Shown here one piece after another: positions 1 to 9,719 of a stretch of 18,172 nt of DNA (positions are counted from its first letter, which is position 1; each line of letters begins with the position of its first letter). A program made the translations under genes and the position numbers. The notes below the pieces were generated by a model. It was not told the origin of the DNA. It made no database searches and was given only the letters and a program-made list of their open reading frames with translations. Source of the stretch: Psilocybe azurescens (taxonomy: Eukaryota > Basidiomycota > Agaricomycetes > Agaricales > Agrocybaceae); assembly GCA_023853785.1 (NCBI GenBank), contig JAJIRX010000369.1, forward strand, positions 1 through 18,172, read 5' to 3'.

Positions 1-1380
1 GCATCAACATCTTAGATGAGACCACTTGATGTGGTCCAGCCCTGGGGCCGACACGTTGGAGCAAGAGGCCAGAGCCTCCGCATCTCAAGTGCAGAGAATG
101 GGACCCATCCCGAACGGGCATGTCGGGGATGGAATCAAGAAATGTCCAATGTGAGCGCGGTCTGGCCTTGAGTTGTAAGTGTTGTGGAGAGCGTCCCACA
201 ACTGAGGAAGGGCGTGGCAAGGCTGCCTGATATTGAATAGCCTCACACGGGGTAATTTGGCTGTTGGACCCCGGCATGAGATTCAAGTGCGCTTGTTGGT
301 AATGGATATTTCTGTGATCCTAGAATCAAAGAAAACCGTTTGGCGTTTTAACCGCCTTTCTGTACAGCTTCCAGTCCTCCAGGAGACCATGTTCCCGATA
401 AGCCTGAAGCGCTGACTGAGCACTCATCCGTCCACCACAGCTTTGAGCGCCTCGTAATAGTGACCTCTCTGGAGCAGGTTTCCCATGCTGCAGAGAACGA
501 ATCAGCAATTGCTTGCGCCACCATCAATCTGGTCGGGTGTGTTGAGAGATGTTCATCCACTTTAATGGCAAACTCTCCTCAATGACTCTGACAAAGCGGA
601 TTTGCTCCACTCTGTCGGATTTGAGAGCTCTGCGGGGCGTGGCCCCAGAATCAGCAGAGATCGATAACGTAGTAGCAAGCGGGATATGGTCCATCCGCCC
701 ATGGCGTTGTGCACCCTGGTGACCTGCGCTGTCAGGGTCTGGTCCGGTTGCACGAATACCAAGTCAATCACTGTTGGCGAAAGCCTTGGATGCAGGGTAA
801 AGGTTGTGGGTTCACAAAGGAGCCCGTTGCAGACCTAGTTCCACCCTTGGTATTGAGAGTTAGTGGCAACTCCCAGGTAGCGCGATGGCCTCCATCCCAT
901 TCTGGGAGTGGATGTTAAAGTCACCCCATGTAGATGAAAGGTGGAAGTGAGGCTGCCTCCTCCGCAAGGAGAGAGCGGCCGTATAGGTTTCATCTGAGTA
1001 GACGTTCATCAGGTTGTAGCACTGTCCGTTTGTGAACAGGCTGAGGATTAACACATTACGGTGATCAATAAGATCGCGGCTATCGAGGCGAAACTCCTTC
1101 AAGCGGTTGAACACATAGGCCATAACCCTTGGGGCGAGTGTCGGGTTCAGGGTTGCGTACCATAGGCAGCCAAGCTGGATGCAATGGGGGCGATAACATC
1201 ATCGCCTGACTTACGAGAAGTGGACGGTGCGGTACGGACAAACCTCCAAGGAGGTTCTTGGATAAAAACAATACCGTATGCTAATACAAAATGTTCGAGT
1301 ATAGTTTCTATGCTTAGGCTGGACTTTGCGCGGTTGAAACTCAAAATTCTAACCAGAAGGTCCTGGACGGTTTGACTCAT
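1..1380 (-). pseudogene. LINE ORF2 start: AP-endonuclease and linker (copy A, broken)
   Basis: ORF2 encodes the endonuclease that nicks target DNA and the RT that copies element RNA there. The ATG at 1380-1378 lies one base after the ORF1 stop, and the same layout is kept in copy D. Early residues show ILSFN, holding the conserved endonuclease Asn, then IQEPPW with the metal-binding Glu. The GDFNIH motif is near 900-920 and a DLVF strand near 750-765. The SDHIP motif seen in copy B is destroyed here (the frame reads GGWTIS near 690). Past the endonuclease comes the KxWWTDECS-type linker. Frameshifts split the gene into at least four frames, and the RT lies beyond the left edge. It is non-functional as read. 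Confidence 0.8.
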
Positions 1381-1381
1381 C

Positions 1382-3277
1382 CTAATGACTGCTGGTTAGG
1401 GATTGACGGTGCGCAAAAGAATTCGCTCGTACCTGACGATATTTCTCGACATGCCAAAGCTGATCGAACCTGTGACTCCAGAACACGCAAAGCGCGCTCA
1501 TGGACACCGTAATTCTTTCCGCAATTTGGGCAGCGAGGGGGTGTGAGGGCAGGGCTCTCCGCCAGGCGTAGGTGCCTGAGGGGGTCCACCTTCGGATTGC
1601 CTTTGCAGCAGCCTGCAACGGCGCGGTGCTCCTCCAGCTTGTGAGGACCAGAGCAACGGGCATTTGACAGCGACATGACAGCGGCCGATGGGATGACCCA
1701 CTTCCAACACCGAGTGCAGAGGGGACACCGGAGCTCTTGAACTAGAATGTATCCAGAGGGGGCGGCCCCTGAACATGAACTGTTTGTCGACTAGCTGGCG
1801 AAGCGCGGGCACCGGTGTCCCAGATGTCAAAAGCAGTAGCGGTGGTGCTTGCTTTGGAAGTGCGAACTACACGGGGTCCCCGCATAGAATGTGCGATGAA
1901 GACCAAATGGGAGAGGCTTTGAGTGCCGAAGCAACCTCTTCCGTTCGGTGAGATGATCCAGGTCATAATGGGTACCTTGGAACTGAGAGCGTCAACAATT
2001 AAACGACTTGGGCGTGGGCATGCCGACCACGGCGTGAACTTGTAGTGGGTCTTGAAATGAGCAGTGACCGCACCACGGAGGATCTCCGTGTCGCTCGCTG
2101 GGGACTTTGTCTGTGGGTGGAGTACCACGTGGTAACAACTTCAACACCAAGGACCTTGAAGGCCCTGGCGGAGGAGGACGTCGGCAGACAAGTCCTTGAA
2201 TAAAGTGGTGAGATTAGCGTCTTTCGCATGATCTCCCATGTCGATAAGCATCTGGCGCCTTGAGGGGCCATGTGAAGTGTAGTCTGGGATCCTCCTACCC
2301 TTGCGGGAGGGGGGGGCGGGATGGAGGGGCAGCCGGCGTAGCTGGCTGCTGGATGTGCCTTCTGCGAGCGGCCTCAGCGTAGGAACGAGGGGCAGGGCGC
2401 GCAGGGCGGGTAGATGTGGGAGGCACTGGGGGGCCTCTGATTAGGCTAGCCGGTTTCTTGGCCGGAGGGCGGGGTTGAGAGGAGCAGGGGGAGCAGGAGG
2501 GGCTTGTCAGCCCACCTTTCCTGCTGTGCGCCGGATAGGAGGCCTGGCCTGCGCTCTACGAGAGGAATGAGCGGGTTCGGCCGGAGTCATGCCAACGTCT
2601 TCATCGCCAGCACCCCCATGGTCAGACCAAGCGGGGGGGAGGAGATGCGGAGAGGGTCTGGGGAAGCAGGACCGATGGCCAATGGCCTTCGAATGGTGTC
2701 CTCTTCTGCAGCGAATAGGTCCGCTAACCGCGGATTGGGAGGGTGTTATCGGGAGTGGGAGTGGTACCCAGGTCCCCAGTGAAGGTCTGGCGGGTGAAAT
2801 CCACCAACACCTGAGCCAGGGATGCCCCAATGGGGGACGAATGAAGGTTGATGTCAGATGAGTTAATGTACCCAACGATCGTCCTGAGCGCTCCCAATAT
2901 CCTTTGACTATCTTCTACCACATCGGCATCGCCGTAACTGAGTGATAGGTATGAAGAGTCTTCCATATCTTCGTCCTCAGACCTTGCCGGCAAGGGAAGC
3001 GTCAGAGGGCTGGGCGGTGTTGTCCCTGGCAGTAACCGTGGGAGTGCGATGACGAGATGACTGCCTCGAAGACGTGGCAGAGCGACTGGGTTGGGCGGTG
3101 CGTGCCCCACGTGAAGCAGGGACCGGGCCTTGACTATAAGTGTCTCGAACAGCAGGAAGCGCCCGCTGTAGGGACCGGGGATGCAGTCGGCGAAGGTTGA
3201 GCTGCAGGGGATCTGGCTGAGGAGGACACCGACCGAAACGGGGACGGTGGCCTTGTGGGTTGCTGTTTAGGCGGCAT
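1382..3277 (-). pseudogene. LINE ORF1, gag-like RNA-binding protein (copy A, broken)
   Basis: ORF1 of such LINEs codes for a nucleic-acid chaperone that coats element RNA. The chosen ATG (3277-3275) begins MPPKQQPTRPPSPF, a Pro/Ser-rich basic start, but the frame hits a stop after about 46 codons. The text resumes in another frame: the acidic stretch SEDEDMEDSS is near 2985-2960, followed by a likely helical segment. The next readable piece is the 128-codon frame at 2128-1742. The C-terminus has a CSGPHKLEEH finger remnant near 1650-1620 and a gag-type knuckle, CPNCGKNYGVHERA, near 1535-1495. In that knuckle the zinc-binding His of copy D is Tyr. The stop is TAG at 1384-1382. The frame would be about 630 codons if unbroken. 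Confidence 0.65.
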
Positions 3278-3421
3278 AGCTCGGTTGAACCAAGCTAGTA
3301 CTACCAGTGGTGGTAATGCTGGGGGTGGTTACCCAAATAATTCTTTGTGTAGAACGTTTGCGACGATGAGCAGAAATTTCTCACGGTGGATACGTGGCAG
3401 TACCGGAACAAGAAAGGATGA
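3278..3421 (-). other. LINE copy A 5' UTR
   Basis: About 144 bp lie between the ORF1 ATG and the point where the Gypsy leader match ends. There is no ORF. Copy A is the only copy in the window that keeps this end, so the 5' boundary is inferred solely from the Gypsy side of the junction. LINEs of this kind usually carry an internal promoter in this region, but I see no defined motif. Confidence 0.5.
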
Positions 3422-3640
3422 TGAATGAGGGATGACTAGGGCAATGAATGAAGATGACAACAAGACCAAGATTGCTGAATAAAAATATTCTGGAGCAACT
3501 GAAGCTGATGGGGAGTTGAGGATCTTGATGTAGAGGAAGAATGAAGGGTCTGGAGGATGATAGGATCAAAATGAACTGGATAAATTGCTCTGGGATGTGA
3601 GAGCGTGGGTGGTTGGATAGGCTGGTCTACCCTCTGATAA

Positions 3641-4619
3641 TGTCTTGAATAACTGGAGTGATTGTTGAATTTTGTGCTGAATATTGATAGAGATTGATTA
3701 AATGCGTGCTTGGAGTGCTGGACTGAGTACTTGATAACTTGAAATCTTTACTGTGAAGAAAGTTGGGGCTTGTAACTTCCTTGCATTTCAAGCGATACTA
3801 ATACATGGTTTATATACCAGAGAACATAGAAAAATATTTAAAAGAGATCAAGCGTCCAAACTATACTAATCATTCTGTAGAACGACACCCAGTAGTCCCA
3901 TCTGTCAACTACATACAATAGATTGAAGGCTAACGGAGTTTAGGAGTGAAAAATAGAAGGATGAGTAAGTAAGTAACATAGGATGAGTAAGAAGTATAAG
4001 CAGGATTATGAAAAGCGAAGTGAGATGAGTAAGAAAGAAGCGAAGCTAAGTAAGTATAATAAGCAAGAATGACAAAAGGAAGGAAGGATCAATCATATGA
4101 AAGTGTCAGACAATAGAAAAGGAGCCAAAATAGCAAACAAGTACCATGCTAATGAATAGAACCAGTCTATTCATGGCACAGCTCAGTCATCCATTACCAA
4201 GACTGCTGAGTGAGACAAAGATTTGCTGCATATGTGGAATCCAGTTAAGGACCAAATAGTTGTAGATGATCAAATGCTGATGACAATGGTGATATATGAT
4301 GCTGTGCAGTGCTGTGCATACTAGGATAGGTAGAAATGATGTCCAAGAATAAGCTGCGTATAGCCTTGAGGTTTGAAATAGATAGACGATTGAATCATTG
4401 ATAGGGAATGTAACTGATCAAAGGATTGAAGTGGAGATTGAAAGTTGGAATGGAGATTGAAGTGGACTGTAAATGGGCTTCAACGTTGAATATTGAGGGA
4501 TGTGCTTCAGATAAAAATGCGAAATAATAACCCTGGCTTCTGCATGCAATGGGGAGTCAAGACAGAGCGCTCTAAGCTTATAGATAAATCTCATATCCAA
4601 TCAAAATTGGTGTATGACA
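3641..4619 (-). repeat. Gypsy-left 5' LTR (979 bp)
   Basis: On the minus strand it starts TGTCATACACC and is called to end at CAAGACA, giving TGTC...GACA inverted termini. The start is firm because LINE sequence abuts it. The end is inferred from the termini and the candidate primer site that follows, because no same-orientation partner LTR is in the window. It differs from the right LTR by one single-base length change and about 17 substitutions, all in its first 335 bp. Confidence 0.6.
3809..3816 (-). promoter_or_regulatory. Gypsy-left LTR TATA box
   Basis: TATATAAA on the minus strand, in the same relative position as 6810-6817 in the right LTR. It is the likely core promoter at the U3/R boundary, so transcription would run leftward into the leader and copy A. 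Confidence 0.5.
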
Positions 4620-6007
4620 ACGAGTGAGTGGATCCAGCTCGAATAGCCTCATAATGAGGGTAAGGTAGAGAGCAGAGAGGACCGGGGACAGGGCTCCGCC
4701 CTGTCCCACTCCTACATCTGCCTGGCAAAGGTCAGAGATAAAGTCGCCCCACGCGTACTGCGTAGAGCGACCAACCAAATAATGGAAGAACAATTTAACG
4801 ACATTGTCACTAAACCCTAACTTCCGGGAGGATAGCCATGAGAACCTCATGGTTGAGCAACAGAAAGAACTGAGAAGCGACATCAAAGGCAATGACGCTA
4901 GTCTTGAGTCCCTTGGCCCACCCAGCGTGCACCATGTGCATCAGGATGAGACCAGCATATTCGGTGGATTGTTGACGGATCCCTCTGATCTGGTTTGGGT
5001 GGAAGACATCTGAAGCGACGCCATCAAACTGAATGTGATTGGAAAGCATTTTCTCAATCAATTTATCAACGGTGTTCAGAAGCACAATAGGCCTGAAACG
5101 CCTTTGGAGCAGAGTAGGAGGGCTTGTTCAGTTTCTGAATGATAACTGACATGGACTCCTTGAAGTGCTTGGGCCAGTGGCCAACCCGAAGGCAGGCATT
5201 GGGAAGCAAAAGTAAGACGGTGAAGACGTGGGTGGGACCACGCATCAACATCTTGAGATGAGACTACTTGATGTGGTCTGGCCCTGGGGCCAACACGTTG
5301 GAGCAAGAGGCCAGAGCCTCCTGCATCTCAAGTGCAGAGAATGGGACCCATCCCTGGACGGGCATGTCTGGGATAGAGTCGAGTATGTTGATGTCGAACA
5401 GACAGTCCAACGCCGAGTTATAAGTATTGTGGAGTGCATCCCACAACTGAGGAAGGGCGTGGCAAGGCTGCCCTGATATTGAATAGCCTCGCATGGTGGT
5501 AGCTTGCACTGTTGAACCCATGACATCAGGTCCCAAGTGCGCTTGTTGGTAATAGATATTTCTGTGATCCTGGAATCAAAGAACACCCGTTTGGCGTTTT
5601 TAACTGCCTTTCGATAAAGCTTTCAGTCCTCCAGGAGACCATGTTCCCGGTAGGCTTGAAGTGCAACTGAGCACTCATCCATCCACCACGGTTTTGAGCG
5701 CCTCATAATAGTGACCTCTCTGGAACAGGTTTCCCATGCTGCAGAAAACGAATCAGCAATGGCTTGTGCCACTCGCGTCAATCTGGTCAGGTGTATCGAG
5801 AGGAGCATGTTTGTCCACTTTCATGGCAAACTCTCCCTCAATGACTCTGACAAAGCGGATTTGCTCCTCTCTGTCAGCTTTGAGAGCTCTGCGGGGCGCG
5901 ACCCCAGAATCAGCAGAGATCGATAAAATAGTAGCGAGCGGGATATGATCCGACTTGCCTATGGCGTTGTATACCCAGGTGACCTGTGCCATCAGGGTCT
6001 GGTCCGG
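4620..6007 (-). mobile_element. LINE copy B, internal ORF2 fragment between two inverted Gypsy LTRs
   Basis: This 1388-bp piece aligns with about 15697-17067 of copy D. It is bounded exactly by the two Gypsy 5' LTR starts (4619/4620 and 6007/6008). It is part of a larger LINE whose remaining halves should lie outside the window on both sides. Many CpG sites of copy D are TpG or CpA here, which fits this being the oldest layer. Confidence 0.85.
4620..6007 (-). pseudogene. LINE ORF2 fragment: end of endonuclease to RT motif B (copy B)
   Basis: In coding order the piece begins with the end of the endonuclease. GKSDHIPL at about 5957-5934 carries the catalytic Ser-Asp-His triplet (SDH at 5953-5945). 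The linker with WWMDECSVALQAYREHG is near 5690-5650. RT fingers follow near 5150-5050, where the text changes frame. Motif A reads AFDVASQFF near 4880-4855, with extra bases compared with AFDVAQFF in copy D. Motif B reads GQGGALSP near 4710-4690 and is in frame, but with Gly-Ala where copy D encodes Ser-Pro. The fragment ends just before the YVDD site, where Gypsy-left is inserted. Several frameshifts make it non-functional. Confidence 0.8.
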
Positions 6008-6985
6008 TGTCATACACCAATTTTGATTGGATATGAGATTTATCTATAAGCTTAGAGCGTCTGTCTTGACTCCCCATTGCATGCAGAAGCCAGGGTTATT
6101 ATTTCGCATTTTTATCTGAAGCACATCCCTCAATATTCAACGTCAAAGCCCATTCACAGTCTACTTCAAGCTCCATTCCAACTTTCAATCTCCACTTCAA
6201 TCCTTTGATCAGTTACATTCTCTATCAATGATTCAATCGTCTATCTATTTCAAACCTCAAGGCTATGCGCAAATTATTCTTGGACATCATTCCTATCCAT
6301 CCTAGTACACACAGCACTGCACAGCATCATATATCACCATCGTCATCAGCATTTGATCATCTACAACTATTTGGTCCTTAACTGGATTCCACATATGCAG
6401 CAAATCTTTGTCTCACTCAGCAGTCTTGGTAATGGATGACTGAGCTGTGCCATGAATAGACTGGTTCTATTCATTAGCATGGTACTTGTTTGCTATTTTG
6501 GCTCCTTTTCTATTGTCTGACACTTTCATATGATTGATCCTTCCTTCCTTTTGTCATTCTTGCTTATTATACTTACTTAGCTTCGCTTCTTTCTTACTCA
6601 TCTCACTTCGCTTTTCATAATCCTGCTTATACTTCTTACTCATCCTATGTTACTTACTTACTCATCCTTCTATTTTTCACTCCTAAACTCCGTTAGCCTT
6701 CAATCTATTGTATGTAGTTGACAGATGGGACTACTGGGTGTCGTTCTACAGAATGATTAGTATAGTTTGGACGCTTGATCTCTTTTAAATATTTTTCTAT
6801 GTTCTCTGGTATATAAACCATGTATTAGTATCGCTTGAAATGCAAGGAAGTTACAAGCCCCAACTTTCTTCACAGTAAAGATTTCAAGTTATCAAGTACT
6901 CAGTCCAGCACTCCAAGCACGCATTTAATCAATCTCTATCAATATTCAGCACAAAATTCAACAATCACTCCAGTTATTCAAGACA
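6008..6985 (+). repeat. Gypsy-right 5' LTR (978 bp)
   Basis: It starts TGTCATACACC against LINE copy B. The proposed end is CAAGACA at 6985, giving TGTC...GACA termini. The start is secure and the end is inferred. The U3 part contains pyrimidine-rich text with many TTACT and CTTACT words near 6560-6670. The inverted match to the left element continues 218 bp past this end, so the LTR could also be longer than called. Confidence 0.6.
6810..6817 (+). promoter_or_regulatory. Gypsy-right LTR TATA box
   Basis: TATATAAA in the context CTGGTATATAAACCATG. It is the best core-promoter match in the LTR, placing the RNA start at roughly 6835-6845. Together with the left LTR, the two promoters point away from each other. 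Confidence 0.5.
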
Positions 6986-7002
6986 TTATCAGAGGGTAGA
7001 CC
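6986..7002 (+). promoter_or_regulatory. Candidate primer binding site of Gypsy-right
   Basis: TTATCAGAGGGTAGACC directly follows the proposed LTR end. TATCAGAG is shared with the common initiator-Met PBS core TGGTATCAGAGC, but the expected leading TGG is missing. The call is therefore tentative and depends on the LTR end. Confidence 0.3.
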
Positions 7003-7850
7003 AGCCTATCCAACCACCCACGCTCTCACATCCCAGAGCAATTTATCCAGTTCATTTTGATCCTATCATCCTCCAGACCCTTCATTCTTCCTCTACATCA
7101 AGATCCTCAACTCCCCATCGCTTCTATTGCTCCAGAATATTTTTATTCTGCAATCTTGGTCTTGTTGTCATCTTCATTCATCGCCCTAGTCATCCCTCAT
7201 TCACTTCACCACTCTGTTTGATTTTTTGGTTCAAGAACATCACACAATCCTTCACCATCTATCACTCCAGGCCGCTCAAGCCATTACTCTATCAGCAGGC
7301 TTTACTTCTAGCTTTGCAGACGCTGTAGACTCGATTGAAGTGCACTAGGATCAAGACTACATTCTCACTCCTGCTCCCGTATCCATCTCTACAATTTATC
7401 TAGTCATTTGGCCCCTCCACAGTCATCACTCTTCATTCACACCATTCTACCCCAATCAAGTCAGGTTGCTTCCTCCCAGTAAATACTCAAGGGCATTTTA
7501 TATTCCCTCATCCATTCCTCCTCCTTCATACATCCCTGCCCTCCTCAGACCACATATATCTTCACAACCTAGTGGCCAAGCCAGCCCTCACATTAACTCA
7601 ACAGGGAGAGAGTCGTCTTATCTAGTCTAGACCATTCCTCTCTGGTTTGTGTTTTGGTTTTTGATTTATATATCAAATCACACACTCACGTAGTTCATCT
7701 GGAGCCCACCACGAGGGAGGGTTTCTCTAGGTTCATATCCAACACTTTATCAACTTGCCAGCCTTTAAATCAAATTCTATCATCTGTACTCCTTCCCCAC
7801 ATCCCTCTAGCACTCTCCACCGTTCCATTTCCATTTTTTAGCTTTTGTTT

Positions 7851-7908
7851 TAGGTTTTTTCTAGGTTTTTCTAGGTTCTTTCTAGGCTCCCTTTAGGCTC
7901 TTTCTAGG
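7851..7908 (+). repeat. Phased TAGG array before gag
   Basis: TAGG occurs at 7851, 7862, 7872, 7883, 7894 and 7905, with spacings of 11, 10, 11, 11 and 11 bp. Each is preceded by T-rich sequence, mostly TTTCTAGG. The array ends 38 bp before the gag ATG. Its function is unknown; each unit also resembles a 3' splice acceptor (pyrimidines then TAG). Confidence 0.75.
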
Positions 7909-7946
7909 CGACTGTATCTTGCTCTTGGTTCCGTTATTTTTCTACT

Positions 7947-9719
7947 ATGACCAATCCATCTGATTCTGCGACTCCTGCTCCTGTTTTAACTCCTGCTCTT
8001 CTTCCCACCATGGGTACAACAATTATTCAGCGCACTCCTGTCGATATGCCTGTCTCTACTGCAACTGGTGCTCCAAAGTTCTCTGGATCTTACACAGAGG
8101 TCAAGAATTTCTTAGACCAATGTGACCGTCTATTCCTTCAGTACAGTGTCACCACAGATGATGAGAAGGTCCGCTACATGTATCTTTACTGCAATCGTCA
8201 AAGCCACGAAATTGTCGAAGGCCTTAGCGACTACCACACCAAAGAATGGAATAGACTCAAAGCCCAGATGCTAGCTATCTTTGATCATGATCGCAACACC
8301 TAGAAATTCACCCTCAGTGCTTTACGAGCTTATATCTTTCAACACTCTCAGCAGCCCCTCCGATCTCTTGATGAGTTCAGGGAATATCAAAAACAATATC
8401 CGGAAGAGACCCCCAGTCTGCCGGAACCATCTATTCTTCTCACACACCCTAATCCTGTCCATGACTCATCCCACGACTCATCCCCTGACATTCCCATGAC
8501 CTCTAACTCAGACAACACCACCGACTTCTATGACTCGCATGACTCACTTGCGGTACCTTCACATGATTCACATGAAACGCTATCCCCGCCAGATTCAGGG
8601 GAATCTCATGATGCTTCGCAGAACAATGAAACCGCCCAAGAAGGAAATGACATCAATCCCTGGACACGCACCCTAATTGAACATGATTGGCCAGGACTCA
8701 CAGAAGCTGATCGTGGATGGAGATCGCCCTGGCCAGAACCCACGTATGTCTGCACACATGATGATACTGAATACTCAGCTGAAGATTACAACTCAGAGCT
8801 GAGCGAACAACAAGAAGACGAAGAAGACCTGGACGAGTCTCCTCCCTTACAATCCCCAAATGGATATATTAATCACCAAACGACATTCTATTCCCCTAAT
8901 GCTCACATTACCGCCACAGGACTTGACGATGGTCGCCGTTTTGAAGACTGGACTCTCAGAGACACCACTCGACGAGCCTGCATCAATGAAACTTATACAT
9001 TCGAATAAGGGACGGCTTTTGTGCATTTTATTTATGGTAACACAGACAACTCTCCTGCCTCATATAACGCCAGTCCTGCTCCCCCTGAAATCATTCATGC
9101 TCCTGCAGACCCAACATCCCCCCTCATTGCCACTTCCACTGAGGAGCCAATGGGTCAAAGATTCTCAACGCCTGCAGCCTCTGCTCCCTCCCCTCCTATC
9201 TTGATTTCCATCACAACTCAAACGACGACCACTGCTGATTCTGCCGACGCAATTAGTCTGGATGCTTTCGAAAATGACCAGCAGATAGAAGAGTTGGGTG
9301 TGCGTCAGTCAATCAATTCACCTGCTATCACAGAGGAATTCTCGCTCTTACGCACTCCAAGTCCAAGACTGTCTGACTTCTCCACCGGTTCCCTCAACGA
9401 TGCGGATCGACAGATCGAAAATGCTGTCCCATTGCCTGTGGCACATGCACTTCCCTCTACGGATGACGTCAACATCTTGGACGTTATGGAGGTTGTTCGT
9501 GTCCTTCTTCTTAATCTGGGCTGTGTTGAAGAAGATTTCTCGGCGACAGCTGTTTTGAACGACTGTGGAGAATTGTTTCATCCTCAGGACGATGATAGTG
9601 ATATGAAATCCCCAGGTTCTCACACAGAAGAGCTTATTCTCGACACTAGCAATGTGGATTCTCCGGCAGATCCAGACAACTCAGAGGAAGACTCTTACCA
9701 TGGAATGGGTGTGTATTGA
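7947..9719 (+). pseudogene. Gypsy gag and acidic extension, one frame with two stops
   Basis: A single frame of 591 codons runs from ATG 7947 to TGA 9717-9719, broken by TAG at 8301-8303 and TAA at 9006-9008. Residues about 25-118 read as a Ty3/Gypsy capsid-like domain: GAPKFSGSYTEVKNFLDQ, then IVEGLSDY and AIFDHDRN just before the first stop. After the stop the capsid text continues (ALRAYIFQH, LDEFREYQKQY). The next 400 codons are Asp/Ser/Glu/Pro-rich, with DSHDS-type repeats (8459-8580) and a hydrophobic helical stretch near 9475-9530 (LDVMEVVRVLLLNLG). I see no CCHC zinc knuckle anywhere in the frame. The frame has kept register for 1.77 kb, so decay is light. Whether the extension belongs to Gag or is a separate protein cannot be told here. 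Confidence 0.7.

Larger units (their letters stand above)
1..3421 (-). mobile_element. LINE copy A (Tad1-like), 5' part
   Basis: This is the 5' portion of a non-LTR retrotransposon read on the minus strand: a short 5' UTR, ORF1, then the endonuclease and linker part of ORF2, continuing past the left edge. Base 1 aligns with about base 16311 of copy D, and the two copies match from there through the ORF1 zinc-finger region. The 5' end at about 3421 is placed where the inverted-repeat match of the neighbouring Gypsy leader stops. The copy is full of small insertions and deletions relative to copies B and D. It appears to be inserted in the leader of Gypsy-left. The Tad1-like assignment rests on the ORF1 plus endonuclease-RT-RNase H layout pooled over all copies; no search was run. 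Confidence 0.85.
3422..4619 (-). mobile_element. Gypsy-left: LTR plus start of leader, minus orientation
   Basis: This 1198-bp block is the reverse complement of 6008-7203. It therefore contains the 5' LTR and about 219 bp of internal leader of a Ty3/Gypsy element pointing left. It starts with TGTCATACACC on the minus strand at 4619, directly against LINE copy B sequence (ACGAGTGAGTGG, as in copy D near 15698). The other end stops inside the leader at copy A. The rest of the element should lie left of the window, beyond copy A. Confidence 0.85.
3422..7203. repeat. Long inverted repeat formed by the two Gypsy 5' ends
   Basis: The arms are 3422-4619 and 6008-7203 (about 1.2 kb each), with a 1388-bp spacer made of LINE copy B. 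Within the arms, 3507-4284 and 6342-7119 (778 bp) show no difference by eye. The distal 335 bp of LTR differ at about 17 sites plus one indel, and the other end differs at about four substitutions plus one indel in 84 bp. The match ends abruptly at 3421/7204, where LINE copy A begins on the left. Confidence 0.9.
6986..7946 (+). other. Gypsy-right leader, no gene
   Basis: About 960 bp lie between the proposed LTR end and the gag ATG. It is pyrimidine-rich on the plus strand, and I see no credible coding frame. A short open frame near 7654-7896 is low-complexity and looks like chance. The last 100 bp hold the phased TAGG array. The first 218 bp are shared with the inverted Gypsy-left copy. Confidence 0.6.

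Noticed and set aside
2280..2520. G-rich stretch (including a run of G near 2310) as a quadruplex or regulatory site
   Set aside because: It lies inside the Pro-rich part of LINE ORF1, where G-rich complement is expected from Pro codons, and there is no sign of conservation.
3422..7203. DIRS-like or DNA transposon with long inverted terminal repeats
   Set aside because: The arms are LTR plus leader of a Gypsy element. The spacer is only a LINE ORF2 fragment with no tyrosine recombinase or transposase. The right arm continues into gag and pol.
7654..7896. Possible 80-codon gene in the Gypsy leader
   Set aside because: It is low-complexity, pyrimidine-driven sequence whose tail is poly-Phe/Leu from the TAGG array, and I see no family resemblance.
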